A stretch of 64,000 nucleotides of DNA from an uncultured Bacteroides sp. (lineage in GTDB: Bacteria > Bacteroidota > Bacteroidia > Bacteroidales > Bacteroidaceae), in assembly GCA_949288585.1 (NCBI GenBank), contig CASEKR010000003.1:103497-167496 (forward strand), written 5' to 3'. Position numbers and translations under genes: made by a program. This document shows, piece by piece, positions 50,372 to 59,246 of the stretch. The notes under the pieces are model-generated. The model worked only from the letters and a program-made list of their open reading frames with translations. It did not search any database and was not told the DNA's origin. Numbering within the stretch: the first letter of the stretch is position 1; every line of letters begins with the position of its first letter.

Positions 50372-51118
50372 TTACATGTTCATGCCGCCATCCACTTGGA
50401 TTACCTGGCCGGAAACGTAAGACGACATATCCGAAGCCAGGAAAGTGGCAATGTTGGCCACGTCTTCCGGCGTGCCACCGCGACGCAACGGAATACGCTT
50501 AGCCCATTCAGCTTTCACGTCGTCCGACAAAGCATCGGTCATGGCCGTAATGATAAAGCCCGGGGCGATAGCATTGGCGCGGATGCCGCGCGAACCCAGT
50601 TCCTGGGCGATGGACTTGGCCAAAGCAATCAAACCAGCCTTGGAAGCCGCATAGTTGGACTGGCCGGCATTGCCGTGCACACCTACCACCGAAGCCATGT
50701 TGATGATGCTACCGCTGCGCTGGCGCATCATGATGGGCGTACAAGCATGGATGAAGTTAAAGGCGGACTTCAAGTTCACATTCAGCACCATGTCCCACTG
50801 TTGTTCGCTCATGCGCATCATCAGGCCGTCACGCGTGATGCCGGCATTGTTTACCAGAATGTCGATACGTCCGAAGTCCTTGTGAATCTGCTCCACTACC
50901 TTCGCCGTATCCTCAAAATTGGCAGCGTTGGAAGCATAACCTTTTGCTTGCACGCCAAGAGCGGCGATTTCTTTTTCTGTCTGTTGCGCATTTTCGTCAA
51001 TCACCAAATCCGTAAATGCCACGTTAGCTCCTTCCGAAGCAAATTTCAACGCGATAGCCTTGCCGATGCCACGGGCTGCGCCCGTCACGATAGCTACTTT
51101 TCCGTCTAATAATCCCAT
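50372..51118 (-). CDS. fabG: 3-oxoacyl-[acyl-carrier-protein] reductase
   Basis: FabG reduces 3-oxoacyl-ACP with NADPH in fatty-acid elongation. The 248-residue SDR protein has the cofactor loop TGAARGIGKAIA, the NNAG motif and the triad Ser143, Tyr156 and Lys160 (SNYAASKAG). Length and sequence are typical of FabG rather than a secondary-metabolism SDR. It begins 33 bases after the TetR-family gene. Confidence 0.95.
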   Translation of the reverse strand: MGLLDGKVAIVTGAARGIGKAIALKFASEGANVAFTDLVIDENAQQTEKEIAALGVQAKGYASNAANFEDTAKVVEQIHKDFGRIDILVNNAGITRDGLMMRMSEQQWDMVLNVNLKSAFNFIHACTPIMMRQRSGSIINMASVVGVHGNAGQSNYAASKAGLIALAKSIAQELGSRGIRANAIAPGFIITAMTDALSDDVKAEWAKRIPLRRGGTPEDVANIATFLASDMSSYVSGQVIQVDGGMNM

Positions 51119-51150
51119 AACAAATTCTTTGTATTAATAATTAAAGTTGA

Positions 51151-51738
51151 TTATAAGTTCATGCCTAAAGCCCGGAGCACCAGGCGGCGCACATAAACGT
51201 CCAGCGTGCTGTCGTCCAAATCCGAACCTACGTGCCCCCGGATATAGGGCGCTTCGATGCCTTTGATGCAATAATAAAGCAACTCGGCCGTCATATCCAC
51301 ATCGTCAATGCGGAAGAAGCCAGCCTCCAAACCTTCACGCAACACACCTTTGAACAACAACACCTGATTGGCATCAAAACGTTTACGCACTGTCTCCACA
51401 CGCCAAGTGTCGCGAAAAAAGTCAGCGCGAAGGGTTCCGTTCCGATAGACCACTTCCTTCACCGTATCCAAATGGGTATAAATCATCTCCATCAACTTCG
51501 CATCGGCAGGAATATCTTTTTCCGCCACACGCTTCATCGTATCCGACAAAATATCCAGTTCCGACTCAATCACCGCCAGGTAAATATCTACCTTACTCTT
51601 AAAATAAGTATAAAGCGTACGCCTCCCCTTTTGCGAAGCCACGGCAATGTCGTTCATGGTAGTATTCTCCACCCCCATCTTGGCAAACAATTGACGGGCG
51701 ACGTCAACCAACTTGGCTCTGGTTTTGGAAACGGGCAT
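51151..51738 (-). CDS. TetR/AcrR-family transcriptional regulator
   Basis: The 195-residue protein has an N-terminal TetR HTH (about 6-52: ARQLFAKMGVENTTMNDIAVASQKGRRTLYTYFKSK) and a helical ligand-binding domain. It is co-directional with and immediately upstream of fabG, so fatty-acid metabolism is a reasonable but unproven regulon. Its promoter box is at 51771-51778. Confidence 0.92.
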   Translation of the reverse strand: MPVSKTRAKLVDVARQLFAKMGVENTTMNDIAVASQKGRRTLYTYFKSKVDIYLAVIESELDILSDTMKRVAEKDIPADAKLMEMIYTHLDTVKEVVYRNGTLRADFFRDTWRVETVRKRFDANQVLLFKGVLREGLEAGFFRIDDVDMTAELLYYCIKGIEAPYIRGHVGSDLDDSTLDVYVRRLVLRALGMNL

Positions 51739-51770
51739 AACTCTTTCTTATAAATTAGTCATAAGTCGAG

Positions 51771-51778
51771 CAAAAGTA
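51771..51778 (-). promoter_or_regulatory. -7 promoter box for the TetR-fabG unit
   Basis: TACTTTTG on the minus strand, 32 bases before the ATG at 51738. I see no gene in 51779-51981. Confidence 0.6.
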
Positions 51779-51981
51779 CGGCTTTTCACCGAAACGAGCA
51801 AATAGTCTGCCTACATATTTCCACAGGGAAAACTGTTGGAGAGTTTTTCTACCCGCCGGCATTTCGCACTTGGACCACCTTTTAGAATGCGAAGTAATAG
51901 TCTGGAAGAAAATCTATCATACAGGAAATCAGCCTTAAAAGAAGAATTCCGCTCTCCTAACCAAAGAAAATAAGGAAAACA

Positions 51982-52013
51982 TTTGCTTATCTAATTCAAA
52001 ACCCCTACCTTTG
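51982..52013 (+). promoter_or_regulatory. Promoter of tRNA-fMet
   Basis: TTTG (51982-51985) and TACCTTTG (52006-52013) are separated by 20 bases, the consensus arrangement. Confidence 0.85.
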
Positions 52014-52031
52014 CACCCGAATTAAGAACAT

Positions 52032-52104
<73 letters not shown>

Positions 52105-52109
52105 CTTTT

Positions 52110-52157
52110 CAAGGGACAACATGTCAAAGTACGACAGGTTGTCCCTTGTTCTTTTTG
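52110..52157 (+). terminator. Terminator of tRNA-fMet
   Basis: CAAGGGACAAC (52110-52120) pairs with GTTGTCCCTTG (52138-52148), followed by a T-rich stretch. Confidence 0.85.
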
Positions 52158-52212
52158 TGCATATAAACAGACAGCAAACATCCCGCGTCCGACCAATACA
52201 GGAATATAAGAC

Positions 52213-52246
52213 AAAAGCTCTGATTTCCGTAGAAATCAGAGCTTTT
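52213..52246. terminator. Terminator of the tRNA-Pro/tRNA-Asp unit
   Basis: AAAAGCTCTGATTT and its complement form a 14-bp perfect stem with T runs on both strands; it lies just after tRNA-Asp. Confidence 0.8.
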
Positions 52247-52269
52247 CCTAAACTCGCTTTTTCGAGTTG

Positions 52270-52344
52270 CGGTGCGGACGGGACTCGAACCCGCGACCCC
52301 ATGCGTGACAGGCATGTATTCTAACCAGGCTGAACTACCGCACC
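52270..52344 (-). tRNA. tRNA-Asp (anticodon GUC)
   Basis: The acceptor stem GGTGCGG/CCGCACC, discriminator G73 (an Asp identity base) and anticodon loop CTGTCAC are all present. CCA is not encoded. It is the second gene of the tRNA-Pro/tRNA-Asp unit. Confidence 0.95.
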
Positions 52345-52367
52345 TAGAGACTTCCCATTAAAACCGG

Positions 52368-52442
52368 TCGGGGTGACTGGATTCGAACCAGCGACAACAC
52401 GCCCCCCAGACGTGTACTCTAACCGGGCTGAGCTACACCCCG
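52368..52442 (-). tRNA. tRNA-Pro (anticodon UGG)
   Basis: The acceptor stem CGGGGTG/CACCCCG and anticodon loop CTGGGGG, with a T-G pair closing the anticodon stem, define the gene. It is promoter-proximal in the pair with tRNA-Asp. Confidence 0.95.
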
Positions 52443-52465
52443 AAGTCTCTCGTGGTTTGCGGGTG

Positions 52466-52505
52466 CAAAGGTACCAAAGGTACGGCTTTATTCTGAATCT
52501 CCAAA
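52466..52505 (-). promoter_or_regulatory. Promoter of the tRNA-Pro/tRNA-Asp unit with duplicated -7 box
   Basis: On the minus strand TTTG (52502-52505) precedes TACCTTTG (52475-52482) by 19 bases; a second TACCTTTG (52466-52473) follows one base later. Confidence 0.75.
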
Positions 52506-52534
52506 CAAAAAAGCATTTTTTTTGCCCGAAAGGC

Positions 52535-52583
52535 TAAAAAAAGCGGGAGGACACGTCCTGAACTGGCTGACGTGTCCTCCCGC
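52535..52583 (-). terminator. Terminator of the lptFG-ribBA-aminotransferase unit
   Basis: GCGGGAGGACACGTC pairs with GACGTGTCCTCCCGC, a perfect 15-bp stem, followed on the minus strand by seven T. Confidence 0.9.
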
Positions 52584-52653
52584 AGGTCGCTTCCCGCCCG
52601 ATGGAAGTGCGTTTTCCCGAACAAGAGCGATGTTCCCGTCCGGAAAGAGACTG

Positions 52654-53847
52654 TTATTTTAGAACAGCCAACGCTTCTTTGATGCGGCGGATGGCTTCGG
52701 TGATATTCTCATCGCTCGTGGCATAGCTCATGCGGATGCAGTCAGGAGCGCCGAACGAGGTTCCACCTACGCAGGCCACGTGCCCCACTTCCAGCAGGTA
52801 CATGGCCAAATCTTCGGCCGTACTGATTTGACGGTCGCCGGCCGATTTGCCGAAGTAGGAACTACACTTGGGGAAGAGGTAGAAGGCGCCTTCCGGCACA
52901 TTGACCTCGAAACCGGGCACCTCTTTGGCCAGGCGGACAATCAAGTCGCGGCGGCGCTGGAAAGCTTGGCGCATCTCTTCTACGGGTGCCTGGGTGCCGG
53001 TATAAGCGGCTTCTGCGGCTTTCTGTGACACCGAGCAGGGACCGGACGTGTATTGGCCTTGCAGCTTGTTGACAGCCTTGACCACCCATTCGGGGCCGGC
53101 GATGAAACCGATGCGCCATCCCGTCATGGCATACGCCTTGGAGACGCCGTTCACAATCACCGTACGTTCTTTCATGCCGGCTACTTGGGCAATGCTGTGA
53201 TGACGGCCAATATAATTAATGTGTTCATAAATCTCGTCGGCAATGACCATGACCTGCGGGTGTTTCTGGAGCACTTCGGCCAGGGCTGCCAATTCTTCGG
53301 CACTGTACACCGATCCGGTAGGATTGGACGGCGAGCAGAGAATGAGAGCCTTGGTCTTCGGCGTGATGGCTGCCTCCAATTGGGCGGGCGTCATCTTAAA
53401 ATCCTGCTCGATGCCGGCAGCCACGATGACGGGCACGCCCCCGGCCAATTTCACCATCTCCGGATAGCTCACCCAGTAAGGGGCGGGCACGATGACTTCG
53501 TCGCCCGGGTTGACCAAGACGAGGATAGTGTTGCAGACAGATTGCTTGGCACCGTTGGCGCAAGAGATTTGGGCGGCTGTGTAATCCAGGCCGTTTTCAT
53601 TCTTCAGTTTGGCTACGATGGCGTTGCGCAAGGCCGGATAGCCGGCCACGGGCGAATAGCGGGAATAGTTCTCGTCTATGGCTTTCTTGGCTGCTTCTTT
53701 GATGTGGTCAGGAGTATTGAAGTCGGGTTCTCCTACACTCAGGTTGATAACGTCCACGCCTTGCGCTTTCAGTTCGGCGCTCTTCTGTGACATGGCCAGC
53801 GTTGCCGAGGGCGACAAGCTGTTCACGCGGTCTGATAATTGATTCAT
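52654..53847 (-). CDS. Class I/II aminotransferase, probable aspartate aminotransferase
   Basis: The 397-residue PLP enzyme has the substrate-loop region INLSVGEPDFNTP, the SNPTGSVYSAEEL motif, and the Schiff-base Lys237 in NGVSKAYAMTGWRIGF. It belongs to the subgroup I-gamma bacterial aspartate aminotransferases, which interconvert aspartate and oxaloacetate; some members prefer aromatic amino acids or prephenate. It is the last gene after ribBA and ends at a strong terminator. Confidence 0.92.
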   Translation of the reverse strand: MNQLSDRVNSLSPSATLAMSQKSAELKAQGVDVINLSVGEPDFNTPDHIKEAAKKAIDENYSRYSPVAGYPALRNAIVAKLKNENGLDYTAAQISCANGAKQSVCNTILVLVNPGDEVIVPAPYWVSYPEMVKLAGGVPVIVAAGIEQDFKMTPAQLEAAITPKTKALILCSPSNPTGSVYSAEELAALAEVLQKHPQVMVIADEIYEHINYIGRHHSIAQVAGMKERTVIVNGVSKAYAMTGWRIGFIAGPEWVVKAVNKLQGQYTSGPCSVSQKAAEAAYTGTQAPVEEMRQAFQRRRDLIVRLAKEVPGFEVNVPEGAFYLFPKCSSYFGKSAGDRQISTAEDLAMYLLEVGHVACVGGTSFGAPDCIRMSYATSDENITEAIRRIKEALAVLK

Positions 53848-53878
53848 GTTGTTTTCCTCCTATGTTATAAACAATCTT

Positions 53879-55093
53879 TTATTTATTGAAATGCAGGGTA
53901 TGTCCCATGCGTTCCTGTTTCGTGCGCAGGTAGCGTTCGTTGTATGGGTTGGGGGTTGTCTCGATGGGGACATTCTCGGCGATTTCCAGGCCGTAGGCTT
54001 CCAGTCCCACACGTTTCACGGGGTTATTGGTCAGCAGGCGCATCTTGTGCACGCCCAACTCCCGCAATATCTGCGCCCCCACGCCGTAGTCGCGCTCGTC
54101 GGCCAGGTGTCCGAGACAGATGTTCGCGTCTACCGTATCCATGCCGTCTTCCTGCAGCTTGTAGGCTTTCATTTTCTCCATCAGGCCGATGCCGCGTCCT
54201 TCCTGATTCAGGTAGACTAACACCCCTTTGCCGGCGGCTTCTATCATCTGCATGGCCTTATGCAGTTGCTCCCCGCAATCGCAACGCTTCGAAGCGAGGA
54301 TATCGCCCGTGGCACAGGATGAATGCACGCGCACCAAGATGGGTTCGTCCGGTTTCCACGTTCCCTTGAAGAGAGCCATGTGCTCCAATCCGTTCGACTT
54401 TTGGCGGAAGGCAATCAGGCGGAAATCCCCGTAGGCCGTCGGCATGTTCACCTCCACCCCTTTTTCGACAATGGACTCCTGTTTCAGGCGATAAGCAATG
54501 AGGTCGTGGATAGAAATCAACTTCAATCCATGCTCGTCGGCAAAGCGGCGCAGTTCGGGCAGGCGGGCCATGGTGCCGTCGTCGCTCATAATTTCCATCA
54601 AGGCACCGGCGGGATACAAGCCGGCCAGCCTGGCCAGGTCGATGGTGGCTTCCGTATGTCCGGCGCGGCGCAAGACGCCTTTTTCCTGGGCATACAGCGG
54701 ATTGATGTGTCCGGGACGGCCGAACGTGGCAGGCGTGCTGGCCGGATCGGCCAGGGCGCGGATGGTGGCGGCGCGGTCGGCGGCCGAGACGCCCGTGGTA
54801 CAACCGTCCAACTTGTCGATGGTCACGGTGAAGGGAGTGCCCAGCACCGACGTGTTGTCCAGCACCTGGTGGGGAAGGTCGAGTTCCTTGCAGCGGCCTA
54901 TCGTGATGGGCGCGCACAGCACTCCCCTGGCATGTTTCAGCATGAAGTTCACCTTTTCGGGGGTGATTAACTCGGCGGCGATGACCAAGTCCCCTTCGTT
55001 CTCGCGGTCTTCGTCGTCCACGACGATGACGAAGTTTCCCGACTTGAAATCTTCTACTGCCTCTTCTATCGAATCCAATTTAATACTTTCCAT
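53879..55093 (-). CDS. ribBA: Bifunctional DHBP synthase / GTP cyclohydrolase II
   Basis: RibBA supplies both precursors of riboflavin. The 404-residue protein carries the DHBP synthase domain in about 1-200 ([35 protein letters not shown]) and GTP cyclohydrolase II in about 205-404. The latter has its zinc ligands Cys260, Cys271 and Cys273 in the usual spacing and NQEGRGIGL. It is translated 87 bases downstream of the permease gene. I see no FMN riboswitch in that short spacer. Confidence 0.97.
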   Translation of the reverse strand: MESIKLDSIEEAVEDFKSGNFVIVVDDEDRENEGDLVIAAELITPEKVNFMLKHARGVLCAPITIGRCKELDLPHQVLDNTSVLGTPFTVTIDKLDGCTTGVSAADRAATIRALADPASTPATFGRPGHINPLYAQEKGVLRRAGHTEATIDLARLAGLYPAGALMEIMSDDGTMARLPELRRFADEHGLKLISIHDLIAYRLKQESIVEKGVEVNMPTAYGDFRLIAFRQKSNGLEHMALFKGTWKPDEPILVRVHSSCATGDILASKRCDCGEQLHKAMQMIEAAGKGVLVYLNQEGRGIGLMEKMKAYKLQEDGMDTVDANICLGHLADERDYGVGAQILRELGVHKMRLLTNNPVKRVGLEAYGLEIAENVPIETTPNPYNERYLRTKQERMGHTLHFNK

Positions 55094-55180
55094 ATCTCGT
55101 CAACTATTAATTTAGTAAACTTTCAGCACCGGTGGCTTTCCGCCCCGCTTTCTTCTTCGTCTTCATCCCCGGCCTGCCTT

Positions 55181-57076
55181 CTATTCCATGGAGCGGATGA
55201 CATAGATGGCATCGTCGTTGGTCTTCACGATGCGCTCCATGTCCTTGTCCAGGCGGAGGCGGAAGGCCCAAATGCGGAAGAAGAAGAACAAGCCTACGGG
55301 AAGACAGATGCCACAGGCCACGTTCAACCAATACTTCCGGAAAGGACGCACATGGGCGCGCGCCGGGATGATGGGATAGTTGTTCAACACCCCTATCAAC
55401 TTGGGGGACTTCGTGTTGGACATTTCCTCGACGAGTACCTCCAGGCGGGCGCTGATTTCTTCCACCTCCACGTCTTCTCCGGCGTCCATCCAGAGTTTGA
55501 GGTAGTTGGGCATCCGCTTCAGGTCGTGGTTCTCCGCGTAGACCCGGCAGCGGCCGGACAATGCTTGCAATTCTTCCGGCAGTCGCGCGTAGTCGGGGTC
55601 ATGGATGATGACTTCCTTGCGGTAGAGATGGCGCACGCTGCGTATGCCCAGCACTTTCTTAATCCAGCCGATGTAGGCGTCGGCGTTGAGCACGACGGAG
55701 TCCTTGTTGGCTTTGTAGGTGAGGAAGGCGCCCAATGGAGCCAGGACGGCCGTGCTCATCCACATGCCCATCCAGACTATCCACTTGCCGTCGCGCGCCA
55801 TTTTGAAGCCGGTATTATTAATAATGTAATAGACGATGAAAATCAGCACGGAGACCACGACGGGCATCCCCAGGCCGCCTTTGCGGATAATGCCGCCCAA
55901 GGGCGCGCCGATAAAGAAGAAGATGAGGCAGGCCAGGGAGACGGTCAGCTTCTCGTGCCAGGAAGTCATGTGGCGTCGCAGGTTGGACTGGGTCTGTTCG
56001 ATGGTGAAACTCTTGAAGTTCCAGTCACTCCCGATGCTCCCGGTGCGCCCGATGGTGGTCGACAGAATTTTCTCCTTCTCGGACAGGGTGGCCACGTCGT
56101 ACAGGCTATCTATATTATAATAGGTAGACGCGGCTTCCTGCAACTTCAACGAGTCTTTGCGGTTGAGCGGAGTGCTGACGTTATAGACATTCGTCTTGGC
56201 CTCCTTGTAGTAAGCCCGACCGATGCTGTCGGTCCTTGTGCGCATAGAATCGATGCCCAGTTGCAGGGTGTGCATGTTCTTACTGGAAGCGCTGTTGCTC
56301 ATGATGCCTTCGTCGGCCATGTTAAAGTCCGAGTCGAACTCGATGAGGGCGTGCTTCTCGCGGAAGACCTCGCGGCGGTAGGGCACATTCTTACGGCTGA
56401 CGCTCTGGTCTTTCAGGTTCTCGAACTGTTCGCCGTCGTAGAGGTGGAGGTAGAGGTGCTGCTTGTCGGCGGTCATCTCCAGGCGCCCGGAGTCCGACTT
56501 GATGATTTGCGCGTTCTCGAACCCCTTCTCGAAGTTGTATATCAGTACGTCATACAACATGCCGGTTTCCCGGTTCTTGTGTTTCACGTAGAGGTTGTAG
56601 CCTTTTATCTCGTCGTAGAAGGCTCCTTCGGGGATATCGACTTCGGGCGACTTCTGCTTCATGGAGATGAGCAAGGTCGACAGCTTCACTTGCGCCTTGG
56701 GGCCTATCACGTTCTGGAAATAGAAGGAGACGCACGACACGAAGGTGATGAAGATGATGAGCGGCTGCATGATGCGGAGCAGGGGGATGCCCGCCGCCTT
56801 CATGGCCAGCAGTTCGAAGCGTTCGCCGAAGTTGCCGAAGGTGATGAGCGCCGCCAGCAAAACCGCCAGCGGCAGGGAGACGGGCACCAACGTTAACGCC
56901 GAATAGAAGAAGAACTGCGCCAGGACCGTCATCTCCAACCCCTTGCCCACCATCTCGTCGACATAGCGCCAGAGGAACTGCATCATGAAGATGAACAGGC
57001 AGATGAAGAAAGTACCCGCGAAGAGCAGGCAGAAGCTCTTCAAGATGAATATATCTAACTTTTTTATATGCAGCAT
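55181..57076 (-). CDS. LptF/LptG-family permease (YjgP/YjgQ)
   Basis: LptF and LptG are the membrane subunits of the LPS-transport ABC complex. I start at the ATG at 57076 (MLHIKKLDIFILKSF), giving 631 residues; ATGs further upstream fall at or before the transcript start. Three helices lie in about 10-110, a long periplasmic jellyroll in about 110-360, and three helices in about 370-475. A C-terminal cytoplasmic extension of roughly 150 residues goes beyond the E. coli proteins and ends in another hydrophobic pair (LNVACGICLPVGLFFFF). Bacteroidota often encode such a fused-length protein. Confidence 0.9.
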   Translation of the reverse strand: MLHIKKLDIFILKSFCLLFAGTFFICLFIFMMQFLWRYVDEMVGKGLEMTVLAQFFFYSALTLVPVSLPLAVLLAALITFGNFGERFELLAMKAAGIPLLRIMQPLIIFITFVSCVSFYFQNVIGPKAQVKLSTLLISMKQKSPEVDIPEGAFYDEIKGYNLYVKHKNRETGMLYDVLIYNFEKGFENAQIIKSDSGRLEMTADKQHLYLHLYDGEQFENLKDQSVSRKNVPYRREVFREKHALIEFDSDFNMADEGIMSNSASSKNMHTLQLGIDSMRTRTDSIGRAYYKEAKTNVYNVSTPLNRKDSLKLQEAASTYYNIDSLYDVATLSEKEKILSTTIGRTGSIGSDWNFKSFTIEQTQSNLRRHMTSWHEKLTVSLACLIFFFIGAPLGGIIRKGGLGMPVVVSVLIFIVYYIINNTGFKMARDGKWIVWMGMWMSTAVLAPLGAFLTYKANKDSVVLNADAYIGWIKKVLGIRSVRHLYRKEVIIHDPDYARLPEELQALSGRCRVYAENHDLKRMPNYLKLWMDAGEDVEVEEISARLEVLVEEMSNTKSPKLIGVLNNYPIIPARAHVRPFRKYWLNVACGICLPVGLFFFFRIWAFRLRLDKDMERIVKTNDDAIYVIRSME

Positions 57077-57116
57077 GGGCATTCGTCTCGTAGTCTGTAA
57101 GTATCTAACGGAGATG

Positions 57117-57124
57117 CAAAAGTA
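57117..57124 (-). promoter_or_regulatory. -7 promoter box for the lptFG-ribBA unit
   Basis: TACTTTTG on the minus strand; the implied transcript start near 57110 excludes the longest frame. Confidence 0.6.
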
Positions 57125-57166
57125 GTACAAAAACGGGAGGCGGGGAAATTTTTGGACGAAAGTTAA

Positions 57167-57553
57167 CTAAAATCCACACGTCCGGCGCAAAGTCTCTACT
57201 TCCGACTCCCACAACTCGCAGGTATCTTCCACCTCGTCGGCGGACGCAAAGTCGGTAATTTCCAGCACATAATCATTGGTCAGTTCGCTGTTCGTCATCT
57301 TCAGTTCGAAGTACTCCCTCTCTCTCGGCGAGTCCTTCCACCGGAAGCGGATGAACGAAAAGATGCGTATGCCCACTATTTCGGCCTCGCGTTTCTCCGT
57401 CTTCCCCCAGCAGAAGGTCACGGTCTTGTCGTCGGACAGCACTTTGTCAGCAAACCATCCCTCCAGGCCCGTCGGCGTGCTGATGGCATCCCAAAGGATG
57501 TTTTTCGAAGTAGCGTTTAGTAGATATTCCAGATGTATTTTCTTACGTTCCAT
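57167..57553 (-). CDS. START-like / SRPBCC domain protein
   Basis: The 128-residue protein starts at the ATG at 57553 (MERKKIHLEYLLNAT); the longer frame upstream has no domain character. The pattern of an N-terminal strand, a helix with ILWDAISTPTGLEGWFADKV, a curved sheet (FIRFRWKD) and a long C-terminal helix fits the SRPBCC/START-like superfamily, which forms a hydrophobic pocket. The ligand is unknown. It is common and conserved in Bacteroidales. Confidence 0.82.
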   Translation of the reverse strand: MERKKIHLEYLLNATSKNILWDAISTPTGLEGWFADKVLSDDKTVTFCWGKTEKREAEIVGIRIFSFIRFRWKDSPREREYFELKMTNSELTNDYVLEITDFASADEVEDTCELWESEVETLRRTCGF

Positions 57554-57715
57554 GGTGTTTTTCAGAAAGGGTCTTTCCTTTCGCGCCGCCAAGATATAAA
57601 CTTTTTCCTTATCCCGGCGCATAATTCTTCACTTTTATACATAAGACAGCATTTTTTAGGTTTCAGGCGAAGAGGACGGGCAAACGCCCCCGGCGGGGAA
57701 GCGGGAAACGGGCGC

Positions 57716-57781
57716 CGCACTCGGGACAAATGTCCGCCGCACTCGGGGCAAGCACGGAGTGCACTCGGGACAAACGTCCCG
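57716..57781. repeat. 22-bp-period intergenic array F
   Basis: Units start at 57716, 57738 and 57760, exactly 22 bp apart, with cores CGCACTCGGGACAAATG, CGCACTCGGGGCAAGCA and TGCACTCGGGACAAACG. It lies between the SRPBCC gene start and the tRNA-Met promoter. I see no gene elsewhere in 57554-57961. Confidence 0.85.
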
Positions 57782-57908
57782 CCCACCCCCTCTGGCGAGA
57801 GGCTCGGAAGGGTCGCCGGAAGCAAGCCGCCGGAAGCTGGCCGCCAAGGACGGAAAGGGCATCTGGAAAGGGTCCGGAGAAAAAAAGCGAAAAAAAAACG
57901 GCAATCTG

Positions 57909-57939
57909 TTTGCCAATTCAAACAAATGTCCTACCTTTG
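57909..57939 (+). promoter_or_regulatory. Promoter of tRNA-Met
   Basis: TTTG (57909-57912) and TACCTTTG (57932-57939) are separated by 19 bases, an exact consensus match. Confidence 0.85.
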
Positions 57940-57961
57940 CACCCGCAATCGAGAAAATGAT

Positions 57962-58035
57962 GGCGGGATAGCTCAGCTGGTTAGAGCGCATGATTCATAA
58001 TCATGAGGTCCCCGGTTCAATCCCGGGTCCCGCTA
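57962..58035 (+). tRNA. tRNA with CAU anticodon, probably elongator tRNA-Met
   Basis: The acceptor stem GGCGGGA/TCCCGCT and anticodon loop TTCATAA are intact, and the initiator features are absent. A CAU anticodon could also belong to tRNA-Ile2 (lysidine-modified); sequence alone does not fully exclude this. CCA is not encoded. Confidence 0.9.
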
Positions 58036-58043
58036 CCCAAGCA

Positions 58044-58082
58044 AAAGGCTGCCGGAACGTTCAAGTCCGGCAGCCTTTTTTT
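58044..58082 (+). terminator. Terminator of tRNA-Met
   Basis: AAAGGCTGCCGGA pairs with its complement at 58066-58078, followed by a run of T. Confidence 0.9.
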
Positions 58083-58128
58083 GTGCCCGCGTGAAACCTC
58101 GAGATTCAACGCAAAGTCCGAAGCCCCT

Positions 58129-59133
58129 TTATTTGGAAGACCGATAATCCTTGATAATCCCCTCCATCAGCCAGTTGGCCAGCGCCTGGCGGTTGTCCGC
58201 TATGACGAAGCGGCGCTGGTCGAGGGTGTTTTGGATATTGCCCAACTCCACGTAGAGGCCCACGGGGGTCGTGTTCTTCAGCACATAGAGGTTGCGCGCG
58301 CTGACCGAGCTTTCGAAGCCCCGCCCCGGCTGGTGCTGGTGGTATTTCTGCTCGAAAATGTTGCGCGTATTCCTTGCCAGGCGTTGCCCCTGCTTGCTCC
58401 CGTCGGCGTGGTAGAAGAAGACGTCCACCCGGTCGCCCTTGCCCCGGCTATCGACGTGGAGGAAAACGGAACGGCAATATTTGTACTTCTTGCGGTCCTT
58501 GGCGTAGAGCGCGTTTATCTTGTCGCTCCGTTGCTTCAGGCGGGCCACTTGCCCCAAAGGAATGGGGTCGCCCATGCACGTCTCGCGCTTGGAGTTGTTC
58601 AGGTAACGGTCGTCGCGGATGCCGTCTTTCTTGTCCTGGATAATGATGTGCACCTCGGCGCCCTCCGCCATGAGGTTGCGGGCCAAGCGCAGGGCCACGT
58701 CATAAGCATATTCGTCTTCGTGCAGTTCGTGACGACCCACCCGGCCGATGGCACCGGGGTCGGGACCTCCGTGCCCGCTCACTACGTAGAAGCACGCGCC
58801 CGCCAGGCGGTTGCCCGTCACCTGCACGTCGTCCAGTTTCTTGCCAAAGAGAGGCTCGTGCAAAGTCTTACCTTTGCCTTGCCTTTTCTTGGCAGAAGCC
58901 TCGCCCCGCTTGGGGGGGAGCACGTATTTCACCCCATACTTCAGTTCCTTCTTCCCCTTCAAGTGTTTCTTGTTCAACTGGATAAACTCGTCGTAATAAG
59001 CACGCCCGGGGCGCCCGTTACGCTCGAGGAAAGCAGAAATGCCCTCGCCCCGCCGGGGAGTGTCCGTAGCATCCTGGGCCTGGAGCGTGGCGGGCAAAAA
59101 GAAGAGCAAAATGAGAAGCAGGATTCGTATCAT
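58129..59133 (-). CDS. N-acetylmuramoyl-L-alanine amidase (Amidase_3)
   Basis: The 334-residue protein has a signal peptide (RILLLILLFFLPATLQAQ) and an N-terminal region of about 75 residues with a Lys-rich linker that resembles a LysM-like or substrate-targeting segment. The catalytic domain (about 115-334) has SGHGGPDPGAIG, a downstream Glu in ELHEDEYAYDVAL, FLHVDSRGKGD in place of the usual HANA, and VELGNIQNTLD. It should cleave the peptide stem from peptidoglycan in the periplasm. It is a single-gene unit. Confidence 0.87.
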   Translation of the reverse strand: MIRILLLILLFFLPATLQAQDATDTPRRGEGISAFLERNGRPGRAYYDEFIQLNKKHLKGKKELKYGVKYVLPPKRGEASAKKRQGKGKTLHEPLFGKKLDDVQVTGNRLAGACFYVVSGHGGPDPGAIGRVGRHELHEDEYAYDVALRLARNLMAEGAEVHIIIQDKKDGIRDDRYLNNSKRETCMGDPIPLGQVARLKQRSDKINALYAKDRKKYKYCRSVFLHVDSRGKGDRVDVFFYHADGSKQGQRLARNTRNIFEQKYHQHQPGRGFESSVSARNLYVLKNTTPVGLYVELGNIQNTLDQRRFVIADNRQALANWLMEGIIKDYRSSK

Positions 59134-59168
59134 ATCTATATTAATGCTAAAAAAGACCTTTTACCGGA

Positions 59169-59176
59169 CAAAAGTA
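59169..59176 (-). promoter_or_regulatory. -7 promoter box for the amidase gene
   Basis: TACTTTTG on the minus strand, 35 bases before the ATG at 59133. Confidence 0.55.
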
Positions 59177-59188
59177 CGGTATTTTCCG

Positions 59189-59196
59189 TATTTTTG
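59189..59196 (+). promoter_or_regulatory. -7 promoter box for metY
   Basis: TATTTTTG on the plus strand, about 50 bases before the ATG at 59247. The leader is too short for a SAM riboswitch. Confidence 0.6.
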
Positions 59197-59246
59197 CGCC
59201 CAATCTCAACGATTAATTGACAAGAAACCCATAAAAAGATTGCAAT

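Noticed and set aside
55094-55180. FMN riboswitch before ribBA
   Set aside because: The spacer is 87 bases within an operon and shows none of the conserved FMN-element blocks.
57554-57622. Longer N-terminus for the SRPBCC protein
   Set aside because: The extra residues are basic and lack domain character, and the domain begins directly after the ATG at 57553.
57962-58035. tRNA-Ile2 instead of tRNA-Met
   Set aside because: The acceptor and anticodon stems look more like elongator tRNA-Met of this phylum, though lysidine modification cannot be excluded from sequence.
59134-59246. SAM riboswitch before metY
   Set aside because: Only about 45 transcribed bases precede the start codon, too few for a known SAM riboswitch.
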